DNA from: Flavobacteriaceae bacterium
GTDB lineage: Bacteria; Bacteroidota; Bacteroidia; Flavobacteriales; Flavobacteriaceae
Reading direction: 5' to 3'
Assembly: GCA_028280265.1 (NCBI GenBank)
Contig: JANQMD010000003.1
Span: forward strand, 1 to 64,000
Length of the DNA: 64,000 nucleotides
Part shown: piece after piece, positions 1-7,951 of the stretch
How positions within the stretch are numbered: the stretch's first letter is position 1
How the letters are laid out: every line of letters starts with the position of its first letter
Notes under the pieces: generated by a model
Databases searched by the model: none
Told to the model about the DNA's origin: nothing
The model's input: the letters and a program-made list of their open reading frames with translations, nothing else
Made by a program: the position numbers and the translations under genes

Positions 1-88
1 TCTTTACTCTTTACTCTTTACTCTTTACTCTTTACTCTTTACTCTTTACTCTTTACTCTTTACTCTTTACTCTTTACTCTTTACTCTT
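1..88. repeat. Heptanucleotide tandem repeat (TCTTTAC)n
   Basis: Twelve perfect head-to-tail copies of TCTTTAC plus four bases of a thirteenth; the tract starts at or before the window edge. It ends 23 bases before the -33 element of the next gene. Other heptamer tracts occur at 15721-15776 and 32281-32294, so 7-bp periodic arrays recur in this genome. Confidence 0.97.
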
Positions 89-111
89 GGTTAAAACAAG
101 TCATTTACACA

Positions 112-142
112 TTGAAAAATCATGAAATATTTCGTTCCTTTG
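112..142 (+). promoter_or_regulatory. Bacteroidetes-type promoter of the cystathionine beta-synthase gene
   Basis: TTG at 112-114, a 20-nt spacer, then TTCCTTTG at 135-142, one mismatch from TAnnTTTG. The expected transcript start is about 13-15 nt before the ATG at 161. The heptamer tract lies directly upstream and could affect promoter strength. Confidence 0.6.
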
Positions 143-160
143 CACCACAATTAGAAAGAC

Positions 161-1519
161 ATGAATTACGCCAAAAATATCCTTGAAACTATTGGAAATA
201 CTCCTTTAGTGAAGTTGAATTCCGTAACCGATGAAGTTGATGCGCTGGTATTAGCAAAAGTGGAAACTTTTAACCCAGGAAACTCGGTAAAAGACCGTAT
301 GGCTTTGAAGATGATTGAAGATGCTGAAGCAGATGGACGTTTAAAACCGGGAGGAACTATTATTGAGGGTACTTCAGGGAATACAGGAATGGGATTGGCA
401 TTGGCAGCTATCGTAAAAGGGTACAAATGTGTTTTTGTGATCTCTGACAAGCAGTCGAAAGAAAAAATGGATATTTTAAGGGCTGTGGGAGCTGAGGTTG
501 TTGTTTGCCCAACCAATGTAGAACCAGATGACCCACGATCTTATTATTCTGTCTCTAAAAGATTGGGAGAAGAGACCCCCAATTCGTGGTATGTAAATCA
601 ATACGATAACCCTTCAAATGCTGTAGCACATTACGAACAGACGGGACCCGAAATATGGGAACAAACAGAAGGAAAAATCACACACTTTGTTGTGGGAGTT
701 GGAACAGGAGGGACCATTTCAGGTACAGCGAAGTATTTAAAAGAGAAAAATCCAAATATTAAAATTTGGGGAGTAGATACCTACGGATCCGTATTCAAAA
801 AATATCACGAAACTGGAATCTTTGATGAAAATGAGATCTATCCATACATCACCGAAGGCATTGGAGAAGATATCTTACCAAAGAATGTTGATTTTAGTCT
901 GATTGATGGTTTTACCAAGGTGACAGACAAAGATGCTGCAGTATACACGAGAAAGATTGCCAAAGAAGAAGGTATTTTTGTTGGAAACTCAGCTGGGTCT
1001 GCTGTCAAAGGAATTTTACAGTTGAAAGAACACTTTTCTAAAGAGGATGTCGTAGTGGTTTTATTCCACGACCATGGAAGTCGCTATGTTGGAAAGATGT
1101 TTAACGACGATTGGATGCGTGATCGTGGTTTCTTAGAAGAAGAGTTTACCACTGCAGAAGACCTCATCAAAAGCCATGCAGATAAACCATTGGTTACAGT
1201 AAAAACAGAGGAATTGGTTTCTCATGCCATCGAGAGGATGAGAAGTTTAAAAATCTCACAACTTCCCGTAGAAGATTTGGAAGGTTTTGTAGGCTCTGTG
1301 GATGAAGCTGCATTGCTAAGACACTTCATCGAAGACAAAGAAATTACAGAAAAACCTATTAGAGAAGTGATGGGGAACCCATATCCAGTGGTAGATAGGA
1401 GTACTTCTATTGAGAAAGTTTCCAAGTTAATTACCAAAGAGAACGAAGCCGTTTTGGTTGACTTAGGAGATGGGAAACATCACATTATTACCAAATACGA
1501 TATCATCAGCGCTATATAA
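161..1519 (+). CDS. cbs: Cystathionine beta-synthase-type PLP enzyme with tandem CBS domains
   Basis: A 452-residue fold-type II PLP enzyme of the cysteine synthase/cystathionine beta-synthase family, expected to condense serine (or O-acetylserine) with homocysteine or sulfide in the cytoplasm. The N-terminus has GNTPLVKLN; the PLP lysine is K44 in NSVKDR; EGTSGNTGMGLA lies near residue 70 and the phosphate-binding loop GVGTGGTISG near 180. After the catalytic domain (about 1-320) come two CBS motifs (about 335-452, ending HHIITKYDIISAI), the regulatory module of true cystathionine beta-synthases and absent from plain CysK. There is no haem-binding N-terminal extension. It has its own promoter and appears monocistronic; the next gene faces it. 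Family assignment is firm; the choice of substrate is inference. Confidence 0.9.
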   Translation: MNYAKNILETIGNTPLVKLNSVTDEVDALVLAKVETFNPGNSVKDRMALKMIEDAEADGRLKPGGTIIEGTSGNTGMGLALAAIVKGYKCVFVISDKQSKEKMDILRAVGAEVVVCPTNVEPDDPRSYYSVSKRLGEETPNSWYVNQYDNPSNAVAHYEQTGPEIWEQTEGKITHFVVGVGTGGTISGTAKYLKEKNPNIKIWGVDTYGSVFKKYHETGIFDENEIYPYITEGIGEDILPKNVDFSLIDGFTKVTDKDAAVYTRKIAKEEGIFVGNSAGSAVKGILQLKEHFSKEDVVVVLFHDHGSRYVGKMFNDDWMRDRGFLEEEFTTAEDLIKSHADKPLVTVKTEELVSHAIERMRSLKISQLPVEDLEGFVGSVDEAALLRHFIEDKEITEKPIREVMGNPYPVVDRSTSIEKVSKLITKENEAVLVDLGDGKHHIITKYDIISAI

Positions 1520-1537
1520 GGTTGAAAGATCTTATTT

Positions 1538-2038
1538 TTAGCTTCCACACCATATGCTCACAATGCTTTCGGTGTCTGCTTGCTTGATGGTATAGTAGCA
1601 GCCAGCTTCCTTATCTGTAGGACCGTACTCATTTTTGTTATACCATGTGTTTTTAATGTTTGTGGCATTCGCTTTGTATAAAAGCTCTATCCACAGCTTT
1701 AGATCCATCTGGTTTACTTTGGGGAGTATAATTCGCTCTTTTTGAGGTTGCGCTTCGCCACAGCTATAGAAAATATAGGTGATGCCAGGTGAAAACTTTT
1801 TAGTAAACCCACACTCTGCATTGTTGAAATCAGGGTCCAATTTGATGTCAAATTTTTCAGAAGCCGAAGGGTAATTTTTTTCGAAATATCTCAGCACAGT
1901 ATTCAAACTATAATTGCTATCTAAAAGCTCTTTTTTTAAAGTCTTGACATCAGGAGTTTTTAATGTAAATTTCTTTTGTGCTTGAGAGTTGAATGCCCAA
2001 AAAACAAGAAGAATTAGGAAGAGATCACGTAATTTCAT
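1538..2038 (-). CDS. Hypothetical secreted protein
   Basis: 166 residues from the ATG at 2036-2038, chosen because MKLRDLFLILLVFWAFNSQA is a classic signal peptide with a probable cut after AQA; a longer reading frame would put 14 unrelated residues before it. The mature part is lysine-rich at first, with three cysteines (AECGF, FYSCGEA, AGCYYT) and a fourth near the end (IWCGS), so disulfides in the periplasm are plausible. No family is recognised. Upstream on the minus strand lies TTG, a 21-nt spacer and TAACTTTA, a fair promoter. It converges with the cbs gene, 18 bp away. Function unknown. Confidence 0.7.
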   Translation of the reverse strand: MKLRDLFLILLVFWAFNSQAQKKFTLKTPDVKTLKKELLDSNYSLNTVLRYFEKNYPSASEKFDIKLDPDFNNAECGFTKKFSPGITYIFYSCGEAQPQKERIILPKVNQMDLKLWIELLYKANATNIKNTWYNKNEYGPTDKEAGCYYTIKQADTESIVSIWCGS

Positions 2039-2071
2039 GATTAAAGTTAAGGAAATAACTTTGTAAAAGAC

Positions 2072-2099
2072 AAAAACCATCTCGAGCGAGATGGTTTTT
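2072..2099. terminator. Bidirectional Rho-independent terminator
   Basis: Inverted repeat AAAAACCATCTCG / CGAGATGGTTTTT around a short loop, with T-runs on both strands. It lies downstream of lipA (minus strand) and just upstream of the 1538-2038 gene, so it most likely ends the lipA operon. The 234 bp between it and lipA hold no gene that I can see. Confidence 0.8.
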
Positions 2100-2333
2100 G
2101 TTAATCAACTAATTCAAATAATTTACACAATGAAACAAGATTACTTGTTCGTTTAATCTATTTTCAACTATCGTGCCAAAATCAATTATTCTTTAAGTTT
2201 TTATTAAAAAGGTGTGATTTTTTTATTTATTTAACATTTGGTGGAAAATAATTAAAGAATACATAATTATTTTAGATCCTTACTATAAGGAAATGAAAAA
2301 ATCAAATGAAAAATTAGAAGAATTGCAATCTTG

Positions 2334-3203
2334 TTAGCTTGCGTGCTTATGCGCTTTGTATGAAGAACGTACCAAAGCACCACTTTCTACATACATAAAG
2401 CCCATTTCTAAACCAAGCGTTTCGTATTTCTTGAATTGTTCTGGTGTAATGAATTCCTTAACGGGTAAATGCTTTTTGGTTGGCTGTAAATACTGACCAA
2501 TGGTAATCACATCCAAACCAACTCCGCGCAAATCCTTCATAGTTTGAATCACTTCTTCCTCAGTTTCTCCTAGGCCTAGCATGATCCCTGATTTGGTTCT
2601 CATGCCTTTTTCTTTTAAGTATTGTAAAACACCTAAGCTGCGATCGTATTTGGCTTGTATACGAACTTCGCGAGTTAGTCTTCGCACGGTTTCCATATTG
2701 TGGGAAACCACTTCTGGATGCACTTCAATAATTCGATCAATCAACTTTGTGTTTCCTTGAAAATCGGGGATGAGTGTTTCTAGAGTTGTATTAGGATTGG
2801 CTCTACGAATGGCTTCTACTGTTTCAGCCCAAATGATAGAGCCTCCATCTTTTAGATCGTCTCTATCTACAGAAGTAATTACCGCATGCTTAATGCCCAT
2901 GATTTTGATAGAACGTGCCACTTTCTCGGGTTCGTCCCATTCTACTGTTTCTGGTCTTCCCGTTTTCACACCACAGAACCCACAAGAACGTGTACAGATG
3001 TTTCCAAGAATCATGAATGTGGCAGTACCTTCTCCCCAACATTCACCCATATTCGGACAACTACCACTCGTACAAATGGTATTGAGTTTGTACTTATCTA
3101 CCAAACCTCTAAGTTCAGTATATTTCTTTCCAACAGGAAGTTTTACACGTAGCCATTCGGGTTTTTTCTTTCTTTCTGGAGCTGCAATTGTATCGTTAGC
3201 CAT
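2334..3203 (-). CDS. lipA: Lipoyl synthase
   Basis: 289 residues. A radical-SAM enzyme that inserts two sulfur atoms into protein-bound octanoyl groups, making lipoyl cofactor for pyruvate/2-oxoglutarate dehydrogenases and glycine cleavage. The auxiliary cluster cysteines are C44, C49 and C55 ([12 protein letters not shown]) and the radical-SAM cluster is C70-C74-C77 (CTRSCGFC). The C-terminal RSSYKAHK carries the conserved serine that binds the auxiliary cluster. I start at the ATG at 3201-3203; the triplet before it is a TTG and adds one residue only. It follows the Nramp-like gene by about 40 bp but has its own -7 element. Function is firm. Confidence 0.97.
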   Translation of the reverse strand: MANDTIAAPERKKKPEWLRVKLPVGKKYTELRGLVDKYKLNTICTSGSCPNMGECWGEGTATFMILGNICTRSCGFCGVKTGRPETVEWDEPEKVARSIKIMGIKHAVITSVDRDDLKDGGSIIWAETVEAIRRANPNTTLETLIPDFQGNTKLIDRIIEVHPEVVSHNMETVRRLTREVRIQAKYDRSLGVLQYLKEKGMRTKSGIMLGLGETEEEVIQTMKDLRGVGLDVITIGQYLQPTKKHLPVKEFITPEQFKKYETLGLEMGFMYVESGALVRSSYKAHKHAS

Positions 3204-3222
3204 CAATCAATCATTTAAGAAG

Positions 3223-3230
3223 CAAAGTTA
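3223..3230 (-). promoter_or_regulatory. -7 element upstream of lipA
   Basis: TAACTTTG on the minus strand matches TAnnTTTG exactly, 20 bp before the lipA ATG. A TTG lies 24 nt further upstream (3255-3257), slightly beyond the usual spacing. This suggests lipA can be transcribed separately from the genes upstream. Confidence 0.5.
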
Positions 3231-3242
3231 CGAAGAAAAGCA

Positions 3243-4466
3243 TTATAAATTAACCAAGAACCAAACACTAAAACCGATTAAAAAAATGATACCTAACCAA
3301 CTTAGAATTTTGAGAAAAATATTAGGACGATGCTCTTCTGGTGTGTGCTTTCCTGTGATGAGAATGTAATTTAAAATGGCATAAAAAGGAGCGGTTAAAA
3401 AAGATAAGACTGTTGCAATTTTTACCATTAATCCCATGTTGTCTCTAAAATAGCGCAGGATAATATAAGTTCCCAATCCCAGTAACACAATCCAGAACCA
3501 ATAGGTCAACTTTGTTTTTTTTCCAAGTAATAAATTATTGGCAATGGTCATGGTCCTTGGAGAGGCATCTAAAGTGGTAATTGTAGTGCTAAACATGGTG
3601 GTAAACGCAGCAATGGCAATAAATATGTAAGCAAAATCACCAAGATTTTTTGTGTACAATTCAATAAGTTGCCCTGCAAAAACACCTCCAGAACTGGAAA
3701 AGCTTTCTCCAGATTTGTGCATAACCAATGCTCCTAACAAAACGAAACAAATGGCAAGGAAAATAGTACCGATATAGCCTACGTTAAAATCAAAAATAGC
3801 CTGTTTGGGTTTGATCTTTTGCAATGTTGTTTTCTCTTTCTCCAACGACCAAATCGATTGCCATACAGAAATATCCAAAGGAGCTGGCATCCAGCCTAAG
3901 AATGCAATCAAGAAAGTAATCTCTACAGTGCCTTTGGGTAAGATCTGAGTGACATCAAAGGTGTCTGTAGTTTTGAACAAAGCCACATTTACAGCAACTA
4001 TGGTGCAAATGGTCAATAGGAGAATGATGTACTTCATCATGGTGTCTAGCAATTTATACCTTCCAACAATCAAAATAACAATGCTCAAGATAGTAATGAT
4101 CAAAGACCAATTCACCATATCGATCTGCAAACCGAATAAGTTGACGGCTAGTCCGGCAGTTACGATGGTCACAGCAGCTTGCACGATAAACATGGTAATG
4201 AAGCTAACGATATAACTAGCAATGAGTACTCCTTTTCCTAGCTTTCGATATCCATCTAGCAATGTTTCTCCAGTTGCAGCAGCATATCTGGGACCAAATT
4301 GAAAAAATGGATACTTTAGAAGATTTGCTAAAAGCAAAGCCCAAAGAAGCCCAAATCCAAAATCTGCACCAGCTCTGGTGGATTGTACCAGGTGTGATAC
4401 TCCTACTGCAGCACCTGCAAAAAGAAGTCCAGGGCCTAAGGAACGTAAGATAGACTTGACTTTCAT
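3243..4466 (-). CDS. Nramp-related membrane transporter with altered metal-site motifs
   Basis: 407 residues with about eleven hydrophobic helices. It aligns by eye with MntH/Nramp: GPGLLFAGAAVGVSH matches TM1, TRAGADFGFGLLW the segment after it, and GWMPAPLDISVW TM6. The hallmark DPGN of TM1 reads GVSH here and the TM6 MPH reads MPA, so the usual Asp, Asn and His ligands are not all present. It may therefore move another cation or use a different coupling. It overlaps the upstream sigma gene by four bases (ATGA) and so belongs to the leftward operon. Fold is confident; substrate unknown. Confidence 0.75.
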   Translation of the reverse strand: MKVKSILRSLGPGLLFAGAAVGVSHLVQSTRAGADFGFGLLWALLLANLLKYPFFQFGPRYAAATGETLLDGYRKLGKGVLIASYIVSFITMFIVQAAVTIVTAGLAVNLFGLQIDMVNWSLIITILSIVILIVGRYKLLDTMMKYIILLLTICTIVAVNVALFKTTDTFDVTQILPKGTVEITFLIAFLGWMPAPLDISVWQSIWSLEKEKTTLQKIKPKQAIFDFNVGYIGTIFLAICFVLLGALVMHKSGESFSSSGGVFAGQLIELYTKNLGDFAYIFIAIAAFTTMFSTTITTLDASPRTMTIANNLLLGKKTKLTYWFWIVLLGLGTYIILRYFRDNMGLMVKIATVLSFLTAPFYAILNYILITGKHTPEEHRPNIFLKILSWLGIIFLIGFSVWFLVNL

Positions 4467-5026
4467 GTTTTCTTTATTATTTCTGCTAATAACTTTTTAG
4501 CTCTCAGCAATTTTACTTTTACATTGTTCATAGGTTCTCCAATCTGCTCAGAGATTTCTTTATAACTTAATTCCTGAAAATATCTCAGATGAATCACTTG
4601 TTGATATTTCGACTTTAACTGTTTAATGTCTCTTAACAACTTAGCCAAGTTTTGCTCGGTAATAATTTTATCTTCTGGAGTTGGGTTGTCATCAACAATT
4701 TTATAGACCTCTTCTTTATGCTCAGGTCTGGTATCAAGATTGATAGAGGATTTACTTTTACGAAGTAAGTCGATGTGTATGTTTTTTGAAATGGTAATCA
4801 GCCAAGTTTTGAACTGATATTTCTCATCGAAAGTATTTATTTTATCGAAAGCTCTTGAGAATGTCTGAATGGTAATATCTTCCGCATCGTTATCATTTTT
4901 TATTCGTTTCAATTGATACAGATACACATCACTCCAGAAATGATCAAGAAGAAAATTAAAAGAAATCTGATTTCCTTCCTTTGCCTTTTGAATATGAGCG
5001 ATAAGAGTTTCCTGTGTTACTTCCAA
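4463..5026 (-). CDS. ECF-type RNA polymerase sigma factor
   Basis: 187 residues. Region 2 is visible as the DAEDITIQTFSRAFDKINTF segment followed by FKTWLITISKNIHIDLLRK; region 4 as YQQVIHLRYFQELSYKEISE plus the helix-turn-helix around NNVKVKLLRAKKLL. The start is set at the TTG at 5024-5026, because the frame upstream of it lies inside the glycosyltransferase and no ATG precedes the conserved region. That makes a 10-nt overlap with the glycosyltransferase stop, consistent with translational coupling. No anti-sigma gene is adjacent, unlike the second sigma factor at 6450. Targets unknown. Confidence 0.85.
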   Translation of the reverse strand: MEVTQETLIAHIQKAKEGNQISFNFLLDHFWSDVYLYQLKRIKNDNDAEDITIQTFSRAFDKINTFDEKYQFKTWLITISKNIHIDLLRKSKSSINLDTRPEHKEEVYKIVDDNPTPEDKIITEQNLAKLLRDIKQLKSKYQQVIHLRYFQELSYKEISEQIGEPMNNVKVKLLRAKKLLAEIIKKT

Positions 5027-6120
5027 TGAGTAGGTTTTGAAATGGAGTTGGCAATAAATATAGTGATTTGAAATAAGATCAAAAAGATTTCTAAAAAAGG
5101 TAAAAAATAAATGATATTCGATTCCTGAAGTTTTACAGAAGAAAGACCAATTACGATCATGCTGGTCACTATATAGCCACCTATAGCTATATATACAGTA
5201 AGTTGTGGAATCCAAATAAGAACAAAAGGAACCAAAAGCCAGAAAAGAAATTTAGAGAGGAAGAATAAACTCAATAAAAATTTGTGCTTAAACTTATAGT
5301 GAGAGGCCGTGGATATATGCCTTCTTTTTTGACGAAACCATGCCGTAAAATTATTAGGAGGACTGGAAATGGTGTGACTTTCTTTACCAGAACAAATGGT
5401 CACATTTCTACTTGTAGCGGCATCTCTTACAAAAAGATCATCATCTCCAGATTTGGTATGCATGTGGTTGATAAATCCTTTTACTTTAAAAAACTCACCT
5501 CTTTTGTATGCTAAATTTCTTCCTACTCCCATGTAAGGAATTCCTAAAGTTGCATAACTAAAATACTGGATTGCAGTTAGTAATGTCTCATATCTTACGA
5601 GTAGATTTACGAGTGAAAATTTCCGAGTTTCATATTTGCCATATCCGAGGACAATTGTTTTTGTTTTAGAAAATTGTTTGCTTATTTCTTGTAACCAATA
5701 TTTAGACAGTGGAGAGCAATCAGCATCCGTAAAAACCAGATGCTCGTAGCTTGCAGCTTTAATTCCGAGTGTTAGCGCATATTTTTTATTTCCCCAAAAA
5801 GTTTCGTTGCTTTCTACATTGACAATTTTTATTCTCGGGTCTTGATCCTTGAACTTTTCCATAACCTCCAAAGTACTATCTGTAGAGGAATCGTTGATTA
5901 GCAACAGTTCAAAATTTGAATAATTTTGATCTAATAATTTGGGAACAAATTGTTTGAGATGTTTCTCTTCATTCTTGGCGCATAGAATCAAAGAAATGGC
6001 GGGTGTACTTACATTTTCTGTACAATCTTTGTGAAAGAGGAAGGAAGTAAAAAATAAATAATAGAGAATCTGTAGAACTGCAACAGCTACAAAAATGTAG
6101 AGAAGAACAGTAAAAAGCAT
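5017..6120 (-). CDS. Family 2 glycosyltransferase, membrane-anchored
   Basis: 367 residues from the ATG at 6118-6120 (a TTG two codons earlier is less likely). Order: an N-terminal membrane helix (about 1-25), then the GT2 domain with SLILCAKNEEKHL, LLINDSSTDST and the nucleotide-sugar/metal motif TDADCS, GDDDLFVRD as the acceptor-side acidic motif, RQKRRHIST in the position of the processive-type QxxRW, and three to four C-terminal helices. The layout resembles inner-membrane GT2 enzymes that use polyprenol or lipid acceptors. It sits in one operon with the small protein upstream and the sigma factor downstream. Acceptor and product cannot be told. Confidence 0.85.
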   Translation of the reverse strand: MLFTVLLYIFVAVAVLQILYYLFFTSFLFHKDCTENVSTPAISLILCAKNEEKHLKQFVPKLLDQNYSNFELLLINDSSTDSTLEVMEKFKDQDPRIKIVNVESNETFWGNKKYALTLGIKAASYEHLVFTDADCSPLSKYWLQEISKQFSKTKTIVLGYGKYETRKFSLVNLLVRYETLLTAIQYFSYATLGIPYMGVGRNLAYKRGEFFKVKGFINHMHTKSGDDDLFVRDAATSRNVTICSGKESHTISSPPNNFTAWFRQKRRHISTASHYKFKHKFLLSLFFLSKFLFWLLVPFVLIWIPQLTVYIAIGGYIVTSMIVIGLSSVKLQESNIIYFLPFLEIFLILFQITIFIANSISKPTHWK

Positions 6121-6126
6121 GTACAA

Positions 6127-6330
6127 TTATTTATGGGCTGACTCAGTACAGGAATCAAATTGATCGGGCGTTTTGCCACAAAAACCACAGGCTTCTCCAT
6201 CTTTGTTTAGCATTGGGTTCTGACTTGCACAAGTTCCAGCAAATTCACCGTCTTTTTTTGCCCATATTTTTATTGCAATACCAGCAATAGCAAGAGCTAA
6301 CAAACCTAATGTTAAGAAAAGAAGCTTCAT
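6127..6330 (-). CDS. Small Cys-rich membrane-anchored protein
   Basis: 67 residues: one N-terminal helix (LLFLTLGLLALAIAGIAIKI), then a short hydrophilic tail with four cysteines (GTCASQN, EACGFCGK, DSCTES). The CxxC suggests metal or redox chemistry. Proteins of this shape are common in Flavobacteriia but I do not know a function. It ends six bases before the glycosyltransferase ATG and is the first gene of the leftward operon. A perfect -7 element lies at 6356-6363. Confidence 0.75.
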   Translation of the reverse strand: MKLLFLTLGLLALAIAGIAIKIWAKKDGEFAGTCASQNPMLNKDGEACGFCGKTPDQFDSCTESAHK

Positions 6331-6355
6331 TTTAATAAATGATTTAAATAGGGTA

Positions 6356-6363
6356 CAAAGATA
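6356..6363 (-). promoter_or_regulatory. -7 element of the leftward operon
   Basis: TATCTTTG on the minus strand, a perfect TAnnTTTG, 25 bp before the start of the 67-residue protein. No good TTG is found at the standard distance. Confidence 0.5.
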
Positions 6364-6387
6364 ATCAATAATCTATAAAAAAGAGCT

Positions 6388-6415
6388 TTGAAACATGGCG
6401 TTCTTCATAGTTTTT
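6388..6415 (+). promoter_or_regulatory. Housekeeping-type promoter of the sigma gene at 6450
   Basis: TTG at 6388-6390, 17-nt spacer, TAGTTTTT at 6408-6415 (one mismatch to TAnnTTTG). It lacks the CAAGTTTTT/CATCTAAA motif found before the genes downstream, so the sigma factor itself seems to be made from a housekeeping promoter. Confidence 0.4.
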
Positions 6416-6449
6416 TTTACTTTAACAGCTGAGGAATTATAGACCAAGC

Positions 6450-7016
6450 TTGACAAACGACTCTCCACTCATAAAAAGACTGCAGGAAGGAAAGGAATCT
6501 GCGTACAGTGAATTGTTAGACGCTTTTCAACAAAAAGTGTTTAGCACTTGCATTTCTTTTGTGCCTAATAAAGAAGATGCAGAGGATATTGCACAAGAAG
6601 TTTTTTTAGAAGTCTATAAGTCTATCCATAAGTTCAAAGGAAATTCAAAGCTCTCCACTTGGATTTATAAGATTTGTACCAACAAATGCTTAGAGTTTAT
6701 CAGAAAAAAGAGTGCAAAAAAGCGATTTGCTTTCATGCAATCCATTACGGGTAATGAGGTTCCTCTAGATAAGACGAGTTTTTTTACGGAGTTTAACCAT
6801 CCTGGAATTGTTTTAGAGCACAAAGAAGCCACAGAGCGAATATACAAGGCAATTAACACATTACCAGAATCACAAAGAGTTATTTTTACACTGGCAAAAT
6901 TGGATGGAAAAAGTTATCAGGAGATTGTAGAAATTACGGGGAAAAGCCTGTCCTCTGTTGAATCAATCATGTTTAGAGCAAAGAAAAATCTTCTAAAGAA
7001 GTTAGATTATAAATAA
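6450..7016 (+). CDS. ECF sigma factor of a CnrH-like module
   Basis: 188 residues, TTG start. Region 2 is seen as FVPNKEDAEDIAQEVFLEVY and STWIYKICTNKCLEFIRKK; region 4 as LPESQRVIFTLAKLDGKSYQ and the recognition helix around SLSSVESIMFRAKKNL. It is followed by a short single-helix protein (probable anti-sigma) and a periplasmic CnrX/Spy-like protein, the same order of parts as in metal-responsive CnrYXH systems. Three identical promoter motifs follow within 2.2 kb, so this factor is the natural candidate to read them. Sigma-factor identity is firm; the regulon is inferred from the repeated motif. Confidence 0.88.
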   Translation: MTNDSPLIKRLQEGKESAYSELLDAFQQKVFSTCISFVPNKEDAEDIAQEVFLEVYKSIHKFKGNSKLSTWIYKICTNKCLEFIRKKSAKKRFAFMQSITGNEVPLDKTSFFTEFNHPGIVLEHKEATERIYKAINTLPESQRVIFTLAKLDGKSYQEIVEITGKSLSSVESIMFRAKKNLLKKLDYK

Positions 7017-7026
7017 AAATGAAGCG

Positions 7027-7054
7027 CAAGTTTTTAAAACACATTGCATCTAAA
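7027..7054 (+). promoter_or_regulatory. ECF promoter, copy 1 (anti-sigma gene)
   Basis: CAAGTTTTT at 7027-7035 and CATCTAAA at 7047-7054, starts 20 nt apart. The same pair with the same spacing occurs at 7872 and 9140. It lies 10 bp before the anti-sigma ATG, so the transcript would have a very short leader. Confidence 0.75.
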
Positions 7055-7064
7055 GAGTAAAGAG

Positions 7065-7385
7065 ATGAAAACATACAAAGATTTAGCCACTGAAAAAAAC
7101 AGTACTTTAGATATTTTAGACAACATTCAAGAAGTTAAGGTAAGTCCTTTCTTCAAAAACCAAGTACTGCAAAACATCAAGAGTCAGCAAGAAGAAATAA
7201 CAGATTCTTCGGGTTGGTTCAATACTTCCTTGCAGTTGGCTACCATAGCGCTAGTTGTATTACTAAATACTTTTACCATTTATTATTATGTAAACTCCAA
7301 AGGTGATTTTCATCAAGTGACCGATATCGAATCTTTTGCAAAGGAGTATCATTTAACCACAGAAAACAGTGTTGTTTTGAACTAA
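7065..7385 (+). CDS. Probable anti-sigma factor, single membrane helix
   Basis: 106 residues. I start at the ATG at 7065, since the frame upstream begins with a TTG that lies inside the ECF promoter. The first 55 or so residues are charged and would be cytoplasmic; one helix (LQLATIALVVLLNTFTIYYY) follows and about 30 residues face the periplasm. Size and layout fit short CnrY-type anti-sigma proteins rather than the long FecR family. Its place between the sigma gene and the sensor supports this. No sequence family is recognised, so the role rests on context. Confidence 0.65.
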   Translation: MKTYKDLATEKNSTLDILDNIQEVKVSPFFKNQVLQNIKSQQEEITDSSGWFNTSLQLATIALVVLLNTFTIYYYVNSKGDFHQVTDIESFAKEYHLTTENSVVLN

Positions 7386-7390
7386 GTGAA

Positions 7391-7861
7391 ATGAAGAAAA
7401 AAGGCTTATACATATTGTTAATTTTATTGCTAGCTGTGAATACTGTTTTATTAGCGTTAATTATTAAGGACGTTAATAACGATGAGAAAAAAGGTCCGCC
7501 TAAACCTCATTTTCTCTCCAAAGAATTACAATTTACTGAAAAGCAAGAAAGAGAATTTAAGCGTTTAGATTCTGAACATCGAAATCGAATGATGGCTATT
7601 GATGATGAATTGGGGAAATTGAGAAACCAATTATTTAATTCGCTTTCGGACTCTTCGGTAAGCAAGGAGTCTCTTTCGGTCAAAATAGGAGAATTGACTT
7701 CTAAAAGAGATGTAGAGTTATTTGGTTTTTTTAAGCAAGTAAGAGAAATATGTGATTCTGATCAAAAAATTAAGTTTGATCAAATCATTGAAAAAGCCAT
7801 ACAACGTGGTCCTGGACCTCCCAGAAAACCAAAGAGAAGACCACCTCCAGAAAATTTTTAA
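7391..7861 (+). CDS. CnrX/Spy-like periplasmic sensor
   Basis: 156 residues: an N-terminal membrane helix (about 6-25), then a long helical segment containing FTEKQEREFKRLDSEHRNRM, which resembles the LTxxQ-type repeats of Spy, ZraP and CnrX (heavy-metal resistance family), and a basic Pro-rich tail from about 138. Few potential metal ligands are visible: His in PKPHF and SEHRN, and one Cys (EICDSD). It starts 5 bp after the anti-sigma stop and is surely co-transcribed with it. By analogy to CnrX it would face the periplasm and relay metal or envelope stress to the anti-sigma protein. The signal is not shown by the sequence. Confidence 0.7.
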   Translation: MKKKGLYILLILLLAVNTVLLALIIKDVNNDEKKGPPKPHFLSKELQFTEKQEREFKRLDSEHRNRMMAIDDELGKLRNQLFNSLSDSSVSKESLSVKIGELTSKRDVELFGFFKQVREICDSDQKIKFDQIIEKAIQRGPGPPRKPKRRPPPENF

Positions 7862-7871
7862 AAAAGATCCG

Positions 7872-7899
7872 CAAGTTTTTTTTCTCAGCTGCATCTAAA
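7872..7899 (+). promoter_or_regulatory. ECF promoter, copy 2 (di-haem peroxidase gene)
   Basis: CAAGTTTTT at 7872-7880 and CATCTAAA at 7892-7899, again with starts 20 nt apart. About 45-50 nt of leader remain before the ATG at 7952. Confidence 0.75.
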
Positions 7900-7951
7900 A
7901 ATTAAACTATCACTCCAAAACCAATTTGTTTAATTTAAATCGAGATGCGAT

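Noticed and set aside
1..88. CRISPR array
   Set aside because: The repeats are 7-bp head-to-tail units with no spacers and no cas genes nearby.
2770..3369. A 199-codon plus-strand reading frame opposite lipA
   Set aside because: It is the shadow of lipA, whose active-site motifs are all present on the minus strand; the protein has no recognisable feature.
4463..5215. A 250-codon version of the sigma factor starting inside the glycosyltransferase gene
   Set aside because: The first 63 residues are aromatic-rich out-of-frame translation of the glycosyltransferase; conserved sigma sequence begins after the TTG at 5026.
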